A stretch of 64,000 nucleotides of DNA, from NCBI GenBank assembly GCA_964624795.1, contig CAZUZS010000021.1:1-64000 (forward strand). Reading direction: 5' to 3'. This DNA comes from CAZUZS01 sp964624795 (GTDB taxonomy: Bacteria > Calditrichota > Calditrichia > RBG-13-44-9). A model generated the notes under the pieces. The model did not search any database. It worked only from the letters and a program-made list of their open reading frames with translations, and was not told the origin of the DNA. Shown piece after piece: positions 1-10,407 of the stretch; the first letter of the stretch is position 1; each line of letters begins with the position of its first letter. The translations under genes were made by a program, and so were the position numbers.

Positions 1-308
1 GCGAAAACTTCCACCGCGGAAATCAGCGCCGCTTCGGACAGGGCGTGGGTGTCCATTCCGATAAACAGCGGCCCGTTGATATGTTGTGATTTTCTGAATT
101 CGCAGATTGCCTGAGCTATGGCCAGAACATGGTTCTCATTGAAGGAGCTATCCAGCGAGGTGCCGCGGTGCCCGGAGGTGCCGAAGCTGACCAGTTGCGA
201 TTTTTCTGCCGGGTCGGGCTGCCGTGAAAAATAGGCCGAGACCAAACGCGGAACATTTACCAATAATTCATGTGGGGCGGGTTTGCCTGCCAGTTCGCTT
301 ATATTCAT
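1..308 (-). CDS. pgm: Phosphoglucomutase (alpha-D-glucose-specific), N-terminal part, cut by window edge
   Basis: Interconverts glucose-1-phosphate and glucose-6-phosphate in the cytoplasm. Translating the minus strand from the ATG at 308 gives about 102 residues that run off the left edge. They carry [11 protein letters not shown] followed by [14 protein letters not shown] and GMDTHALSE, which match the N-terminus of bacterial Pgm of the E. coli type. In this family the GTSGHRG segment leads toward the active-site domain. The phosphoserine loop lies beyond the edge, so catalytic integrity cannot be judged. The start is preceded by AGAGG. The gene is divergent from the cupin gene to its right. 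The assignment to Pgm rather than a general phosphohexomutase rests on the characteristic N-terminal extension. Confidence 0.93.
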   Translation of the reverse strand, partial: MNISELAGKPAPHELLVNVPRLVSAYFSRQPDPAEKSQLVSFGTSGHRGTSLDSSFNENHVLAIAQAICEFRKSQHINGPLFIGMDTHALSEAALISAVEVF

Positions 309-653
309 CCTGACCTCTATATTATTTCATCCCCTGAGTTTTGATCAGGGTAAGAGTTCGCCGTTTGACAAAATGCATCAATCCGATTCTCAGGTATAAA
401 AAAAATCAACCCGCTAAAGATAAACATTTTGCCCGCTCTTTTCAACCGTATGATTGAGGCATTTGTGTCTTCAGGGAACCCCAATTCTCATAGATAGGAG
501 AAAGGGGAAGGAAGAAAATAAACGGTTTTCTCCCCCAATATCTGTTTGCATCATTACATAAACTGTAAATAAATTGATTACGACGCTCGGTTTTAGGAAA
601 TCGGGGCGTCAATACTGTTTTAAAAGAATTTGTCACAAAAGAGGGAAAGTACT
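309..653. other. Divergent intergenic region, 345 bp
   Basis: This AT-rich stretch separates the divergent pgm and cupin genes and presumably carries both promoters. No convincing gene, hairpin terminator or repeat is visible. A 64-codon minus-strand frame here has no ribosome binding site or recognisable content. Confidence 0.6.
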
Positions 654-974
654 ATGCCATTTCTGGAGTTAAAGGATTTCGAAGAAAAGGAGCCGGTTAA
701 GGGCTACCGGGTCAAATTTATTCACTCGAAGAATATGACCTTTGCCTACTGGACCATCACCGCCGGGGCATCGCTACCCACACATTCGCATCCCCACGAG
801 CAAGTGGCTAATTTAATCGAAGGAGAGTTTAAATTGACTGTTGACGGGGAAGAAAAAATCCTGAAACCGGGTTCGGTTGCCATTGTTCCTTCCAATGCCC
901 TGCACACCGGAACAGCGATCACCGATTGCCGGATCATCGATGTCTTCTATCCCATTCGGGAAGATTACCGCTGA
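654..974 (+). CDS. Small single-domain cupin protein
   Basis: A 106-residue single cupin barrel. Motif 1 contains HSHPHEQ and is followed by a conserved Glu (GEFKL). Motif 2 contains PSNALHTG, giving the usual three-His/one-Glu metal site of cupin_2 proteins. The ATG at 654 was chosen because GAGGGAAAG sits seven to eight bases upstream; an upstream in-frame TTG would place this ribosome site inside the gene. Such short cupins serve as sugar isomerases, dioxygenase-like enzymes or ligand sensors, and nothing here distinguishes these. It stands alone between pgm and a convergent aminotransferase. Confidence 0.85.
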   Translation: MPFLELKDFEEKEPVKGYRVKFIHSKNMTFAYWTITAGASLPTHSHPHEQVANLIEGEFKLTVDGEEKILKPGSVAIVPSNALHTGTAITDCRIIDVFYPIREDYR

Positions 975-1053
975 TTGAGGCAAAATGTCATCGGATAGCC
1001 TTTCGTGCCGACGGTGCTCCCTGAAGTTTATCAGTAGATGTTTTCCAGTCCGG

Positions 1054-2325
1054 CTACTTTGCTGCTATTCGGCGAAGGTGATCCAGCAACGCATCGATTT
1101 CATCGATAGTATTGTAATGCACGGCTCCAACACGCACCATGCCGCCGCTTTTTTCCAGGCCAAGCCGCTTGATCACTTCCAGTGCGTAGTAATCCCCATC
1201 CCATACGAATATATTCGCTTCGCCCAGTCGATGTGCTATTTCCGCCGGATGCAGTCCCTCGATGGTAAACGAAACGGTCGGAACCCGCTCGTTCAAATGT
1301 GCCGAATCGGTTATGCCATGAATTTTCACACCGGGGATTTTTTGCAAACCGGAAATGAGATGTAGGCTGAGCGTGCGTTCGTAACTCCGGATAGCCGACA
1401 TGGCGGCATGAAGAAGTTGTCGCCGTCTGCTTAAATGGGAAAATTGTTCAAGATATTCACTGCCCATCGTTTCCCCGATCCATTCGAAGTATTCTATTGC
1501 CCCCAGCGTCCCGGCTTGCCCTTCATGGCACTGGGTGCCGGTCTCGAATTTCCCCGGCGGAAAGTCATCGGCAGGGCGCACCTTATATGCCGGCAGCGCC
1601 TCTAACAGATGCCGCTTTCCCCACAGGATTCCCTGGTGCGGGCCGAAGAACTTGTAGGCTGAACAAACCAGGAAATCGCAACCCAGCGACTGCACATCGG
1701 TCACTCCATGCGGCACATACTGCACCGCGTCCACATAAAAAAGCGCATTTGTGCGATGCGCCAGCGCCGAGATGGAGCTGATATCATTGATGGTCCCGAT
1801 GGCGTTGCTGGCATAATTCACTGCCACCAGCCGTACTTTTTCGGAAATCATCTCGCCGAACTGTTCGAGGTTGTAGCGGAATGTCAGCGGATCGAAGTCG
1901 AGCCACTTGATCGTGATATTGTTGTCTTCCGCCATTTGCAGCCAGGGCCGGATGTTGGCGTCGTGATCCATGCGAGTGAGGATGATTTCATCTCCCGGCT
2001 TAAACCAGTGCGCCAGTGACCGTGAGATCTGGAAGGTCAGTGTGGTCATATTGGGCCCAAATATAATCTCTTCCTTGTGCGGTGCGTTTAGCAGGTCGGC
2101 CATTGCCTGGTGCGCTTCGTCCAAAATCCGGTCCGATTCCCGCGATGTGCGGAAATGGCCGCCGTGGTTAGCGTTCGTGCCAATCAGATATTGCTGCATT
2201 CGGTCGATAACCCGCCGCGGCACCTGGGTGCCACCGGGATTATCAAAATAAATGCGCGGCTTGCTCTGGTCCCGAATTGCCAGTGCGGGGAATTGCTCTC
2301 TAATCAGGTTAACATTCAGCGCCAT
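1054..2325 (-). CDS. Class V aminotransferase, cysteine desulfurase-like (VC1184-type subfamily)
   Basis: A 423-residue fold-type I PLP enzyme. Asp199 in FYVDAVQ should contact the pyridine nitrogen, and Lys225 in SAYKFFGPH should form the Schiff base. FDNPGGTQVP near residue 30 and TRMDHDANIRPW near 120 are typical of the cysteine-desulfurase-related subfamily rather than of IscS/SufS. The persulfide-carrying loop Cys of true desulfurases is not obvious, so the substrate is open. It is the last gene of a minus-strand run with a D-amino-acid-type PLP enzyme and a hydroxyacid dehydrogenase, which suggests amino acid turnover. The start has AAAGGAAATTGATAG upstream. Confidence 0.88.
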   Translation of the reverse strand: MALNVNLIREQFPALAIRDQSKPRIYFDNPGGTQVPRRVIDRMQQYLIGTNANHGGHFRTSRESDRILDEAHQAMADLLNAPHKEEIIFGPNMTTLTFQISRSLAHWFKPGDEIILTRMDHDANIRPWLQMAEDNNITIKWLDFDPLTFRYNLEQFGEMISEKVRLVAVNYASNAIGTINDISSISALAHRTNALFYVDAVQYVPHGVTDVQSLGCDFLVCSAYKFFGPHQGILWGKRHLLEALPAYKVRPADDFPPGKFETGTQCHEGQAGTLGAIEYFEWIGETMGSEYLEQFSHLSRRRQLLHAAMSAIRSYERTLSLHLISGLQKIPGVKIHGITDSAHLNERVPTVSFTIEGLHPAEIAHRLGEANIFVWDGDYYALEVIKRLGLEKSGGMVRVGAVHYNTIDEIDALLDHLRRIAAK

Positions 2326-2348
2326 CTATCAATTTCCTTTCATTTGAT

Positions 2349-3467
2349 TTACGCGTTAAAATCAGGAATTTGCGATTGCATTGACTCAATCCATGTGCCA
2401 TCCAGCGTCCGGTAGCGTTTCATCAGATTCGCAGTAAGACAGGAATGAACAGGCAGAATCACCAGAATATCGCCAACCTTTACCTGCTCAAAAAAATCCG
2501 AATCCGCTTTTATAATTCCATGCTCTTGTGAAAGTGCCGAAACATAACTAGATTTTGCGATGGAGCCCCAGCCATTTTGTCCTAAACGGCATATACGTCC
2601 AAAAACTGGCGTGTCATTTTCATCCATTAAAAATTCCTTTGAGAGATGAATTGCACCGCCGTAAATCACGATCTCATTTCTCTGCTGGTGCCTGGCAACT
2701 ACTGGGCAGGCTAAACCGACTGCGATCTGATCCTCGGAACAGCTTCCAAGCCGGAGCTGCATGGCGTCATAGAAGACAAAATTCCCCGGCCGGATTTCAT
2801 CTACCCCATCGAAGCTTTCTACTAAACTGCAAGTGGGCGTATCTCCAATCGATATCTTGACTTCGTTAATTCCTGCCGAAGCTAATCTGTCTTTTACAGA
2901 TTTCAGTTTTAGCATGGTATCGCTGTAAATATCACGGATTTCTGCCGTAGATTTTCCCCGGTAACTGTGGCCGGAATGGGTGAGGAGCCCCTGTAAAGAA
3001 ATTTTTTCCGCCCTTTCAATGGTTTCAGCAACCTGCAAAATTTTTGTGAAATTGTCCCATTCAATTCCGGTTCTGTGGTAGCCGGTATCGATTTTGATCC
3101 ACAGGTGAGCCGGATATCGCAATTGCTGATTGAGCAGTTTTACCGACTCCGTCGATTCGACCAACAGGTGAAGCTCAATTCCTTCTGCAAGCCGGTTTAT
3201 CTTATCGATTTCCGGAAGGTTAACAGGAAAGGCAACGGTGATATTTCGCCACCCGTTTTTTGCAAAGTAGAGTGCCATGTCCAGTGACGAAACCGTTATT
3301 CTATCGACACCTGCTTCCCGGAACCATCCTCCAATCGCGGCGGACTGGTGGGTCTTGAAGTGCGGTCGGAAAATAACGCCGCTTCGCCTTGCTTTGGTTG
3401 TCATCATCTCAATATTCCGGATCGCCCGTTTCTTATCCAGCAATAATGTGGGTTGAATAAGCTGCAT
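2349..3467 (-). CDS. D-serine dehydratase / D-threonine aldolase-like PLP enzyme
   Basis: A 372-residue protein with an alanine racemase-type N-terminal PLP barrel and a C-terminal metal-binding domain. Lys38 in PHFKTHQS is the expected PLP lysine. His341 and Cys343 in PVHSCLTANL match the metal ligands of eukaryotic-type D-serine dehydratase (DSD1 family). In that family the enzyme converts D-serine to pyruvate and ammonia; the closely related D-threonine aldolases cleave to glycine and an aldehyde, and the sequence does not decide between them. It lies 23 bases upstream of the aminotransferase in the same direction, so the two are probably co-transcribed. Confidence 0.87.
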   Translation of the reverse strand: MQLIQPTLLLDKKRAIRNIEMMTTKARRSGVIFRPHFKTHQSAAIGGWFREAGVDRITVSSLDMALYFAKNGWRNITVAFPVNLPEIDKINRLAEGIELHLLVESTESVKLLNQQLRYPAHLWIKIDTGYHRTGIEWDNFTKILQVAETIERAEKISLQGLLTHSGHSYRGKSTAEIRDIYSDTMLKLKSVKDRLASAGINEVKISIGDTPTCSLVESFDGVDEIRPGNFVFYDAMQLRLGSCSEDQIAVGLACPVVARHQQRNEIVIYGGAIHLSKEFLMDENDTPVFGRICRLGQNGWGSIAKSSYVSALSQEHGIIKADSDFFEQVKVGDILVILPVHSCLTANLMKRYRTLDGTWIESMQSQIPDFNA

Positions 3468-3553
3468 CTTTACTCCATCTTCTTGTGAAATTTCTGCTCT
3501 GGAAAAATGCTGAACCGGCTAAGAACGTAGCCGGCAATCGATCCGAGCAGTAC

Positions 3554-4546
3554 TCAACCGTCATAATCTGCCGGATTAATGATCCCCCTTACCGGTTCCC
3601 CTGATATATACCGTTTGATGTTCTTTGCCGCTTCGCGAATCGCATCGCTCATAATGCCCGGGATAATTGCTGAATTGTGGGGCGTTCCCAGCACATTCGG
3701 CAAAGTGAGAAAAGGGAAATCAGTGCGGAATTCACCCTGGCCGAATGGCTCGATCCACCATGCATCAATTCCGGCCATGAAATCCGGGTAATCCTTCAGA
3801 TGCCGGTAGAGCGCCGCCTCATCCACAATCGCACCGCGCGCCACATTGATCAGGATGGCATCGGGTTTCATTCGCCGGAGTTCTGCCGTTCCGATGAGTC
3901 CGTGGGTGTGCTTGTTTAGCGGCAATGCAATGACCACCACATCGGCAGCTTGCAGGACAGTATTCAGATCGTTCAGTGTTCCGATGAAGTCCACTGCTTC
4001 CTCGGTTTTCCCGCTGCTGTTGATTGCGAAAATCTTCATTCCAATTGCCTTCATGCGGCGGGCGACAGCGCGCCCGATGCCGCCGTATCCCAGGATTCCG
4101 CAAACACCGCCATGCAGGTATTTACTGACGCTGCGTTGGTCAAACTCGCCTTTCGCTAATTTATTGTGCAGGGGAAGCAGCCGTTTGGACAGTGCCATTG
4201 TCATTGCCAGTACATGCTCGGCCATCGGCTCCGCAAAGGCACCCACATTGGCAGCTACGATAACACCGGGTGGGAGCGCAGAGTACGGTACGTGGTCGGC
4301 GCCTGCGGAAACCAACTGGACAAGTCGTGTTCTCCGGAGATTGCGAATTTCCTCTTCCCTCATCTCACGCGGCATATTCCAGGTGAACAGAATATCTGCT
4401 TCCTCCAACTTGCGTTGCCGTTCGCTGCCCGTCAAATCCGGGAGAATAGACACCTCCGCGATTTCCCCGAATGTCTGATCCAGCAATGCTCGTTTTTGCT
4501 CCTTTAAATCAAAAGTCACCAGAATCTTTTTCTTTTCCGCTGCCAC
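3554..4546 (-). CDS. D-isomer-specific 2-hydroxyacid dehydrogenase
   Basis: A 330-residue NAD(P)-dependent dehydrogenase that interconverts 2-oxoacids and D-2-hydroxyacids. The Rossmann fingerprint GYGGIGRA is at 153-160. The catalytic residues expected in this family are present: Arg237 in NVARGAI, Glu266 in WWIEP and His290 in GTPHNSA. The substrate is not evident; phosphoglycerate is unlikely because no ACT-type regulatory domain is present. The GTG start is supported by GGGAGAAAGAA. Its position between a D-amino-acid PLP enzyme and an ene-reductase suggests a small catabolic operon. Confidence 0.9.
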   Translation of the reverse strand: MAAEKKKILVTFDLKEQKRALLDQTFGEIAEVSILPDLTGSERQRKLEEADILFTWNMPREMREEEIRNLRRTRLVQLVSAGADHVPYSALPPGVIVAANVGAFAEPMAEHVLAMTMALSKRLLPLHNKLAKGEFDQRSVSKYLHGGVCGILGYGGIGRAVARRMKAIGMKIFAINSSGKTEEAVDFIGTLNDLNTVLQAADVVVIALPLNKHTHGLIGTAELRRMKPDAILINVARGAIVDEAALYRHLKDYPDFMAGIDAWWIEPFGQGEFRTDFPFLTLPNVLGTPHNSAIIPGIMSDAIREAAKNIKRYISGEPVRGIINPADYDG

Positions 4547-4656
4547 TTCTTTCTCCCTTTTTTCTTTAATTCCATTTTTATGGTTCTGGAAATTGCCGCC
4601 CCTTGGCCTCTCTTGTTTAGGTTCTCAATAAGGACAGGCATTTAGTTGCCTGCAAA

Positions 4657-5733
4657 TTATTTTTTACCGGCCGGTTTTGCCCGCAGGTATTGCGGCGGCC
4701 AACTCACGTCGTCCCCAAGTTCATGCGCCGCGTGCAGCGGCCAGTAAGGATCGCGGAGCATCTGTCGCGCCAGGGTTACCACATCGGCTTGTTCGGTTAC
4801 CAGAATGTGTTCGGCCTGGGCCGGATCGGTAATCAAACCGACCGCACTGGTCAGGATTTCCACTTCGCGGCGTATGGCTGCCGCAAACGGCGTTTGATAT
4901 CCGGGTCCGGCAGGGATTCTGGCTCCCGGCACCAGCCCGCCACTGGAGCAGTCGATCAGGTCGACGCCGATCTGTTTCAGCCGCCTTGAGAATTCGATTG
5001 ACTGCGGCAAATCCCAGCCATGCTCCATCCAGTCCGTGACGGAAATCCGCGCGAAAACCGGAAGGTTTTCCGGCCATGTTTCCCGAACCGTTTTGGCAAC
5101 CATCAGTGGGAACCGCATCCGGTTCTCCAGGCTGCCGCCGAATTCATCTTCCCGTATGTTGCTGAGCGGTGACAGGAATTCATGCATCAGGTAGCCGTGC
5201 GCCGCATGGATTTCCGCCACCTCGAAACCGGCCTGCCGGCTATATTCGGCTGCGGATTTGAACTGCGCCACGATCTGCTCGATCTCGGATTTACTCAATT
5301 CCACCGGCATGGGATATCCCTCGCCAAATGAAAGTGCGCTGGGGGCCACCGTCTGCCAGCCTCCTTCCTCTTTGAACACCTCTCCGTGCCCAAGCCATGG
5401 CACCTGCGTGGAGGCCTTTCGTCCGGCGTGCGCAAGCTGGATGCCGGGCACTGCGCCTTGCGATTTCACGAAATCCGTAATCCGCCGGAAAGCGCGGGCG
5501 TGGTTTTCCGACCAAATTCCGCTGTCTTTGGGCGAAATCCGGCCCTCCGGCGTAACTGCGGTGGCTTCTACTGTAACCAGACCGGCGCCGCCTACTGCCC
5601 GGCTTCCCAGGTGAACCATATGCCAGTCGTTGGGCATTCCATTTTCGCTGGAGTATTGGCACATTGGCGAAACAAATACCCTGTTTCTGAACGCAATTTC
5701 TCTTATTTTCAGTGGTGTAAATAAACGACTCAA
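4657..5733 (-). CDS. NADH:flavin oxidoreductase, Old Yellow Enzyme family (YqjM/NamA type)
   Basis: A 358-residue FMN TIM barrel that reduces activated C=C bonds of enals, enones or nitro compounds. It matches YqjM closely: LFTPLKI and NRVFVSPMCQYSS at the start (Cys25 is the flavin-tuning Cys of the YqjM class), IHAAHGYLMHEFLSPLSN with the His176/His179 pair, and DLIDCSSGGLVP. The start is TTG with GGAGAG upstream; no in-frame ATG fits better. It is the first gene of the minus-strand run that ends with the aminotransferase. Confidence 0.93.
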   Translation of the reverse strand: MSRLFTPLKIREIAFRNRVFVSPMCQYSSENGMPNDWHMVHLGSRAVGGAGLVTVEATAVTPEGRISPKDSGIWSENHARAFRRITDFVKSQGAVPGIQLAHAGRKASTQVPWLGHGEVFKEEGGWQTVAPSALSFGEGYPMPVELSKSEIEQIVAQFKSAAEYSRQAGFEVAEIHAAHGYLMHEFLSPLSNIREDEFGGSLENRMRFPLMVAKTVRETWPENLPVFARISVTDWMEHGWDLPQSIEFSRRLKQIGVDLIDCSSGGLVPGARIPAGPGYQTPFAAAIRREVEILTSAVGLITDPAQAEHILVTEQADVVTLARQMLRDPYWPLHAAHELGDDVSWPPQYLRAKPAGKK

Positions 5734-6036
5734 AATGCTTCTCTCCTTTCCTTTTTGTTAAAAATTATAGTAGAAAAAGCACGAAATAGTTCAAAATAAC
5801 TGCTGCCTGGCTTGGCCTTAGCCAAATTTAATAAGACAAGGCGGATGTTGGTATTAAAAAGAAATGGATCGACAATATGAGCTAAATATGGCTCTTGCTA
5901 ACGTATCGGGAATGCAGGTGAGGTAAGATACCGCAAATATGCCAAGAAATTAAAAGCGGGTAAACTCTCTGCGGAAGGGCGGTGCAAGCTTCGCCCGGAA
6001 ACTTTCGGGATAAGCCTGTAGATTATGCCTTTGGGA
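5734..6036. other. Intergenic region, about 300 bp
   Basis: This lies upstream of the Old Yellow Enzyme gene and downstream of the lipoprotein gene, both on the minus strand. It should hold the promoter for the metabolic run. No clear terminator, RNA gene or credible reading frame is seen; a 124-codon frame overlapping it is in the shadow of the lipoprotein gene. Confidence 0.5.
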
Positions 6037-6870
6037 TTACATGTTTTTTTCAACCGTGACGATTTGAGCATTCCGGGATGCCAGTACTGTGCGGATAATT
6101 TTGCGTGTGGGCAGCAGGATATTTTCACCAATCCGAACCATATCGAGATCCCTGATAGTGTGGTATCTCGAATTATGCTCAACAATCCATTCCAGTGCGC
6201 GACTGAAGCCGTCGCTCCCGGGATGGAAAAGGTGGCTGGCCAGGGTCCCGATCCAGTAGCGCCTGCCCTCACCGATCTTCACTGACACCGGCCGGTCGCC
6301 TGAAAGAAGCTGAGCCACCATCCGCTGATAGCCGGGGTCATTGTCGTCGATTTCCTGCACCGGTTTTTCTTGAGCCGCCTTTTTTATGTTTGACTTTGGT
6401 GCCGGTGCGGATTTCTGCCGGGTTGTTTCCCTAATCCGGGGGACAGTCGCCGGAGCCTGCTCAACAGCTCGCATTTCGGGCATGGGGGAATCGCTAAGCG
6501 CTGCGGCAGGTGGCTGCGTATCCTCATTGCGAAGCCTTTTTGCGGTTTCCAGCATGGCTGCAAACAGAGAATCCTTCTTCGTCTTCGGTTTGACCGCCTT
6601 CTTTCTGGCTGGTGCTTTGGTACCGGTTTCCGGACGGACCGAATCCACCGCGGCATTTTCCTGAACATCCAGGTATGTGCCCCCGGCCTCTCCTGCCAGG
6701 GCAAATTCGAGTTTCTCTTTTTTCAGGTATTTCACCGGTTTTGGGGCTGTTGCCGGCTGCGATTCGGTCTGTTTCTGTTTCACGGTGTGGGCGCATGAGA
6801 TGAGCAGGATGCAGCAGAATGCAAATAAAAAGGCCGCTGAGTGCATCGTTGATTTTCCTACGGAATTCAT
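6037..6870 (-). CDS. Putative lipoprotein with LysM-like C-terminus
   Basis: A 277-residue exported protein. A lipoprotein signal ends in the lipobox LLISC with Cys26 as the predicted lipidated residue. Residues of roughly 30-185 are low-complexity, rich in Lys, Pro, Ala and Gln, and look like a flexible linker. The last 90 residues form a compact domain containing NSRYHTIRDLDMVRIGENI, reminiscent of a LysM peptidoglycan-binding motif. This suggests an envelope anchor spanning from a membrane to the cell wall. The start has AAGGAAGCC upstream. I do not recognise a specific family. Confidence 0.72.
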   Translation of the reverse strand: MNSVGKSTMHSAAFLFAFCCILLISCAHTVKQKQTESQPATAPKPVKYLKKEKLEFALAGEAGGTYLDVQENAAVDSVRPETGTKAPARKKAVKPKTKKDSLFAAMLETAKRLRNEDTQPPAAALSDSPMPEMRAVEQAPATVPRIRETTRQKSAPAPKSNIKKAAQEKPVQEIDDNDPGYQRMVAQLLSGDRPVSVKIGEGRRYWIGTLASHLFHPGSDGFSRALEWIVEHNSRYHTIRDLDMVRIGENILLPTRKIIRTVLASRNAQIVTVEKNM

Positions 6871-7032
6871 GGCTTCCTTACCATAAAATATAATTTGTCC
6901 CTGAGTTCACACTATTACATGAACTCATGAGGTTGCCCGATGCGGACAATGGCTCATTTATAAACAATCGACATTCGAAAATGAAATTTGAGGAGAAAAG
7001 TTGTTCCCGGAAATAAACCTTTCGCAGGAAAA

Positions 7033-10000
7033 TTATTTTTGTGCGGCAGGCGGGGCCAGGACAGTTTTCAATTTCTGGGAAATGGATTGCAGCGTAAATG
7101 GCTTGGGCAGAACTCCCGCAATACCGTTCATCATCAGGGAATGAACGCCCTCTTTTTCAGAATATCCGCTGCAGATCAGCACCTTCACTTTGGGATTCAG
7201 CTTTTTCAGCTCCTCGTAAGTCTCGTTTCCATCCATCCCCGGCATAACAAAGTCAAGAAGCACCAGGTCGATTTCTCTCATTCTCTGGCGGTAGATCCGT
7301 AGTGCTTCTTCCCCGCCGGAAGCGATGATCGGCTTGTATCCAAGATAGGCAAGAATTGACCTGATGATTTCGCGCAACTCCTTCTCGTCGTCCACCGCCA
7401 GAATAGTTCCGGTGCCGGGGATTGTCAGCTCGGGTTCTTTCGGAATCTCAACTTTAGCCTTCTTTTTTCCTGCGGGGAAGAAAAGGTCGAATGTTGTGCC
7501 TTTCTGTTCCTCGCTGTTCAGGAGGATAACGCCATGGTGATTCTTAATTATGCCGTAAACGATACTCAGGCCCAGTCCGGTTCCAGCATCTTTGGTAGTA
7601 AAAAACGGCTCAAAAATCCTTTCCCGCAGGTCGGCCGGAATACCCGAACCTTCGTCTTTTACCGTTAAATTTACATACCATCCGGGTCTGAACGCCGGGT
7701 CCATCTGCAGGTAGCTTTCATTTATTTCGATGTTTTTGGTACTGATCTGCAGCCTGCCACCTTCGCGCATGGCATCTTTAGCATTTACAGCCAGGTTCAG
7801 CAAAACCTGGGCGAATTGGTCGGGATCTCCTTCCACGGGCAATAATTTCAGGCTTAGGTCCAGCTCCAGGTTTACTTTAATCCCCTTCGATTTTTCGATG
7901 AGGGGCATGCTGTCTTTGATCACTTCGTTGAGATTAAAGGGGATGGCCTGGGATTTCTCCGGTCGGGCAAAGGCCATTAACTGCTTGGTCAACTGCCCGG
8001 CCCGCCTGGCCATATTGTAAATAATTTCCGCTCTTTTTTGTGTCTGCGGATGGGAGGGGTCAGCCATAATCAACTGCGCGCTCGGTGATATGGCGCCCAG
8101 AATATTGTTGAAATCATGGGCAAAGCCTGTGGTCAGGGTGCCTACGGTTTCCATTTTTTGTCTTTGCAGAAGATCCGGTTCCACAGGCTTAACTTTATCT
8201 GTCTTAACCATCTGTAGCAAAACGGCTGCTTTCCCATCAACCTGAATTCTTGAAATATATCCTGTGCAGTTTAATTCGGTTTTGCTTTTGCCGATTAGTC
8301 GAAATTCAATTTCAGAGGGAGAAGAATCCTCGATCAGGTCTGCGGCTAAAACCTTCTCTACCATGTCGTGCTCTGCGGGGTGAACTATTTTCCGCAGAAT
8401 AAGCTGGGCTGTTTCCTCCGGGGAATAACCGGTGAATTGTGAAAATTTGTCGTTCACAAGTTTCAGTAGTCCATCCTGGATAATGGCTGCCGGGATTGGC
8501 GATTCTTCAAAAGAGATTTGAAGGGCCGGTTCGGTGCTTTTCTGTTTCTCCCGGAGCAGCTTGCTTTTAAAAACAATTCCCAACTGCTGCATGTAAATAT
8601 CAAGCAAAAATTTGTCGCTCTCGGAAAATTGCCTTGTTGGGTCGAAATTATCGAGATTGATGACGTACTGCGGGCTGTCATCCACATGAACGAGTCCGCC
8701 CAGGTTGGAAATAATCGAATCCAGCCGCCCGTATTCGGTCAGCAGCTCGAATTCCTTCTTATCCAGCATCTGCCTGGCTTCATTCAGAAAAATTGACGCC
8801 CCGCGAATTACGGATCCTGCTTTCAGCCTTTTAAAATGTTCACCCTGCTCCAGAAATTTTGCATCTTTGCTGCGGCAAAGAACCACATTTTTCAGGCGGT
8901 CCAGTTCAAAGCCTTTGGCTGCCACAAAATGCATCCCGTCCGGCAGAATGTGCAGCAGGCTGCCGGCATCGGCCGCGGGAATCAATAGCATGGCAAATTC
9001 CAGTATTTTGTCGAAAAGCTGATCGGACTCTGTTTTAAAAAGCAAGTCTTGCTGGAAATCGAACAGCAACTTTATCTGGTTGTCGAGCTGCTCGGGCAAC
9101 TTATTGGATTGCCAGGCGATGAAAAGATAATTATTCTTCCTTTTCCCGCTTTCGAAAGCGGCCAGGCGGCTCCGATAAACCTCTGGGTAGCCTTTTGCGT
9201 CTTTCAGCAGGATTTCCACCTCCGGCTGCATATCGAATAATTCTTTAAATCCGGAGAAAGCAGATATTTCCGGTTTTAATGGAATTGTCATCCATTGTAG
9301 CAGCGAAGTTCCCACCATCTGTTTTGAAGAACCACCGGTGCCTGCCGAAAATCGCTGATTACACTCCAGCACTGTTCCGTCTTCGGAGCAGATGGCTAAA
9401 AAGAAAGGTGATATCTGCTGCAGCTTGCTATATTTGCTCTGTTCGGCAGCTATTCTTTCTTTCAATTTGCCGAAAGCCGGTGTCCGGAGGATAACGCCGT
9501 TTATTCGTGAAGCTAACCCGCCTTTATTGAATTCGATTATTCCTTCTTCAATTACCGTCTCAAAACCGTTTTTTGTGCGCAGGCGGTATTGTATGCTGTA
9601 AGTTTTCTTTTGCTGCTGGTACAAATTGGTAAAGAATTTTTCCAGGTTTTTGCGGTCCTGATTGTGGATGAGTTTTTTCCATATTTCGGCAGAATTAAAT
9701 TTGGCCGGATCGATTCCGCATGCACGGCCCAAATAACGATTCAGCCGCGGTACCCCTTCCAGCCGAGGACCATCGATCTGGAAAATTGCTCCCGGAAAAT
9801 CATTGAACAGCGAAGTGAAATCTACCCCGGATTCTTCCATTTCCAACTGGCTGTACAGCGTCAGATTTCGTTGAATAAAAGTTTCTAAATCATCGAACTT
9901 TGAGAGAATCTCTTCTATTTCGGAAAAGTTTTGTTCCGCGCCGGCAGCCTGCTGCTGATAAACATATTTCAGAATGATATTGCGCAACTGTGAAAAAATA

Positions 10001-10278
10001 AGATAAATGTTCTGTTCGGAAAAGTTGTTTTTCCGTAGGTACGGGACCAATTCATCAATTATCTGATAGTGGCGGTAGGAATCTCGCCCACCGAAAGCAT
10101 TCATCAGCGCCTGCAAGAAATTGAACAATTTTTCCTGGTTAATTTCACCGCTAAATTGAATGATATCAAAAACTTTACGGACTTCCGAAAGCCATTCCTC
10201 AAAAATCATTGAGCGGCGCTTTGAATCCAAATTGAGTCCCGTTTCCAATCCTTTTTCCATCAGCAGTTTTTCTTCCAT
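7033..10278 (-). CDS. Large PAS/GAF hybrid sensor histidine kinase with C-terminal receiver
   Basis: A cytoplasmic sensor kinase of about 1081 residues with no visible transmembrane segment. In order it has a helical N-terminus, a PAS-like domain (about 155-280), a second PAS-like segment (to about 400), a GAF-like domain (about 420-580) and a PAS (about 590-710). The phosphoacceptor region is [10 protein letters not shown], with His near 721. An ATPase follows with the N box [10 protein letters not shown] and G boxes DEGSGIP and [11 protein letters not shown]. The receiver has Asp near 1009 in [11 protein letters not shown] and Lys near 1059 in PKPF. This layout matches hybrid kinases that feed a phosphorelay. 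Start choice is uncertain: ATG at 10278 is used, while a GTG at 10302 is also open. Confidence 0.92.
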   Translation of the reverse strand: MEEKLLMEKGLETGLNLDSKRRSMIFEEWLSEVRKVFDIIQFSGEINQEKLFNFLQALMNAFGGRDSYRHYQIIDELVPYLRKNNFSEQNIYLIFSQLRNIILKYVYQQQAAGAEQNFSEIEEILSKFDDLETFIQRNLTLYSQLEMEESGVDFTSLFNDFPGAIFQIDGPRLEGVPRLNRYLGRACGIDPAKFNSAEIWKKLIHNQDRKNLEKFFTNLYQQQKKTYSIQYRLRTKNGFETVIEEGIIEFNKGGLASRINGVILRTPAFGKLKERIAAEQSKYSKLQQISPFFLAICSEDGTVLECNQRFSAGTGGSSKQMVGTSLLQWMTIPLKPEISAFSGFKELFDMQPEVEILLKDAKGYPEVYRSRLAAFESGKRKNNYLFIAWQSNKLPEQLDNQIKLLFDFQQDLLFKTESDQLFDKILEFAMLLIPAADAGSLLHILPDGMHFVAAKGFELDRLKNVVLCRSKDAKFLEQGEHFKRLKAGSVIRGASIFLNEARQMLDKKEFELLTEYGRLDSIISNLGGLVHVDDSPQYVINLDNFDPTRQFSESDKFLLDIYMQQLGIVFKSKLLREKQKSTEPALQISFEESPIPAAIIQDGLLKLVNDKFSQFTGYSPEETAQLILRKIVHPAEHDMVEKVLAADLIEDSSPSEIEFRLIGKSKTELNCTGYISRIQVDGKAAVLLQMVKTDKVKPVEPDLLQRQKMETVGTLTTGFAHDFNNILGAISPSAQLIMADPSHPQTQKRAEIIYNMARRAGQLTKQLMAFARPEKSQAIPFNLNEVIKDSMPLIEKSKGIKVNLELDLSLKLLPVEGDPDQFAQVLLNLAVNAKDAMREGGRLQISTKNIEINESYLQMDPAFRPGWYVNLTVKDEGSGIPADLRERIFEPFFTTKDAGTGLGLSIVYGIIKNHHGVILLNSEEQKGTTFDLFFPAGKKKAKVEIPKEPELTIPGTGTILAVDDEKELREIIRSILAYLGYKPIIASGGEEALRIYRQRMREIDLVLLDFVMPGMDGNETYEELKKLNPKVKVLICSGYSEKEGVHSLMMNGIAGVLPKPFTLQSISQKLKTVLAPPAAQK

Positions 10279-10407
10279 TCTCGCATATCCCGATTGCAGC
10301 ACGGTTTTTATAAAATTATTATCGAGATGAACTAGGCAAACTTAACGATGATTCAATAAAACATTGGGTTAGGCGTTCCGGTAGAGTCGGGGCAAATGCA
10401 CCCGGCA

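Noticed and set aside
442..636. 64-codon minus-strand frame between pgm and the cupin gene
   Set aside because: No ribosome site, no recognisable content, and it lies where both divergent promoters are expected.
3846..4478. 210-codon plus-strand frame
   Set aside because: Complement of the 2-hydroxyacid dehydrogenase gene, whose motifs are unambiguous.
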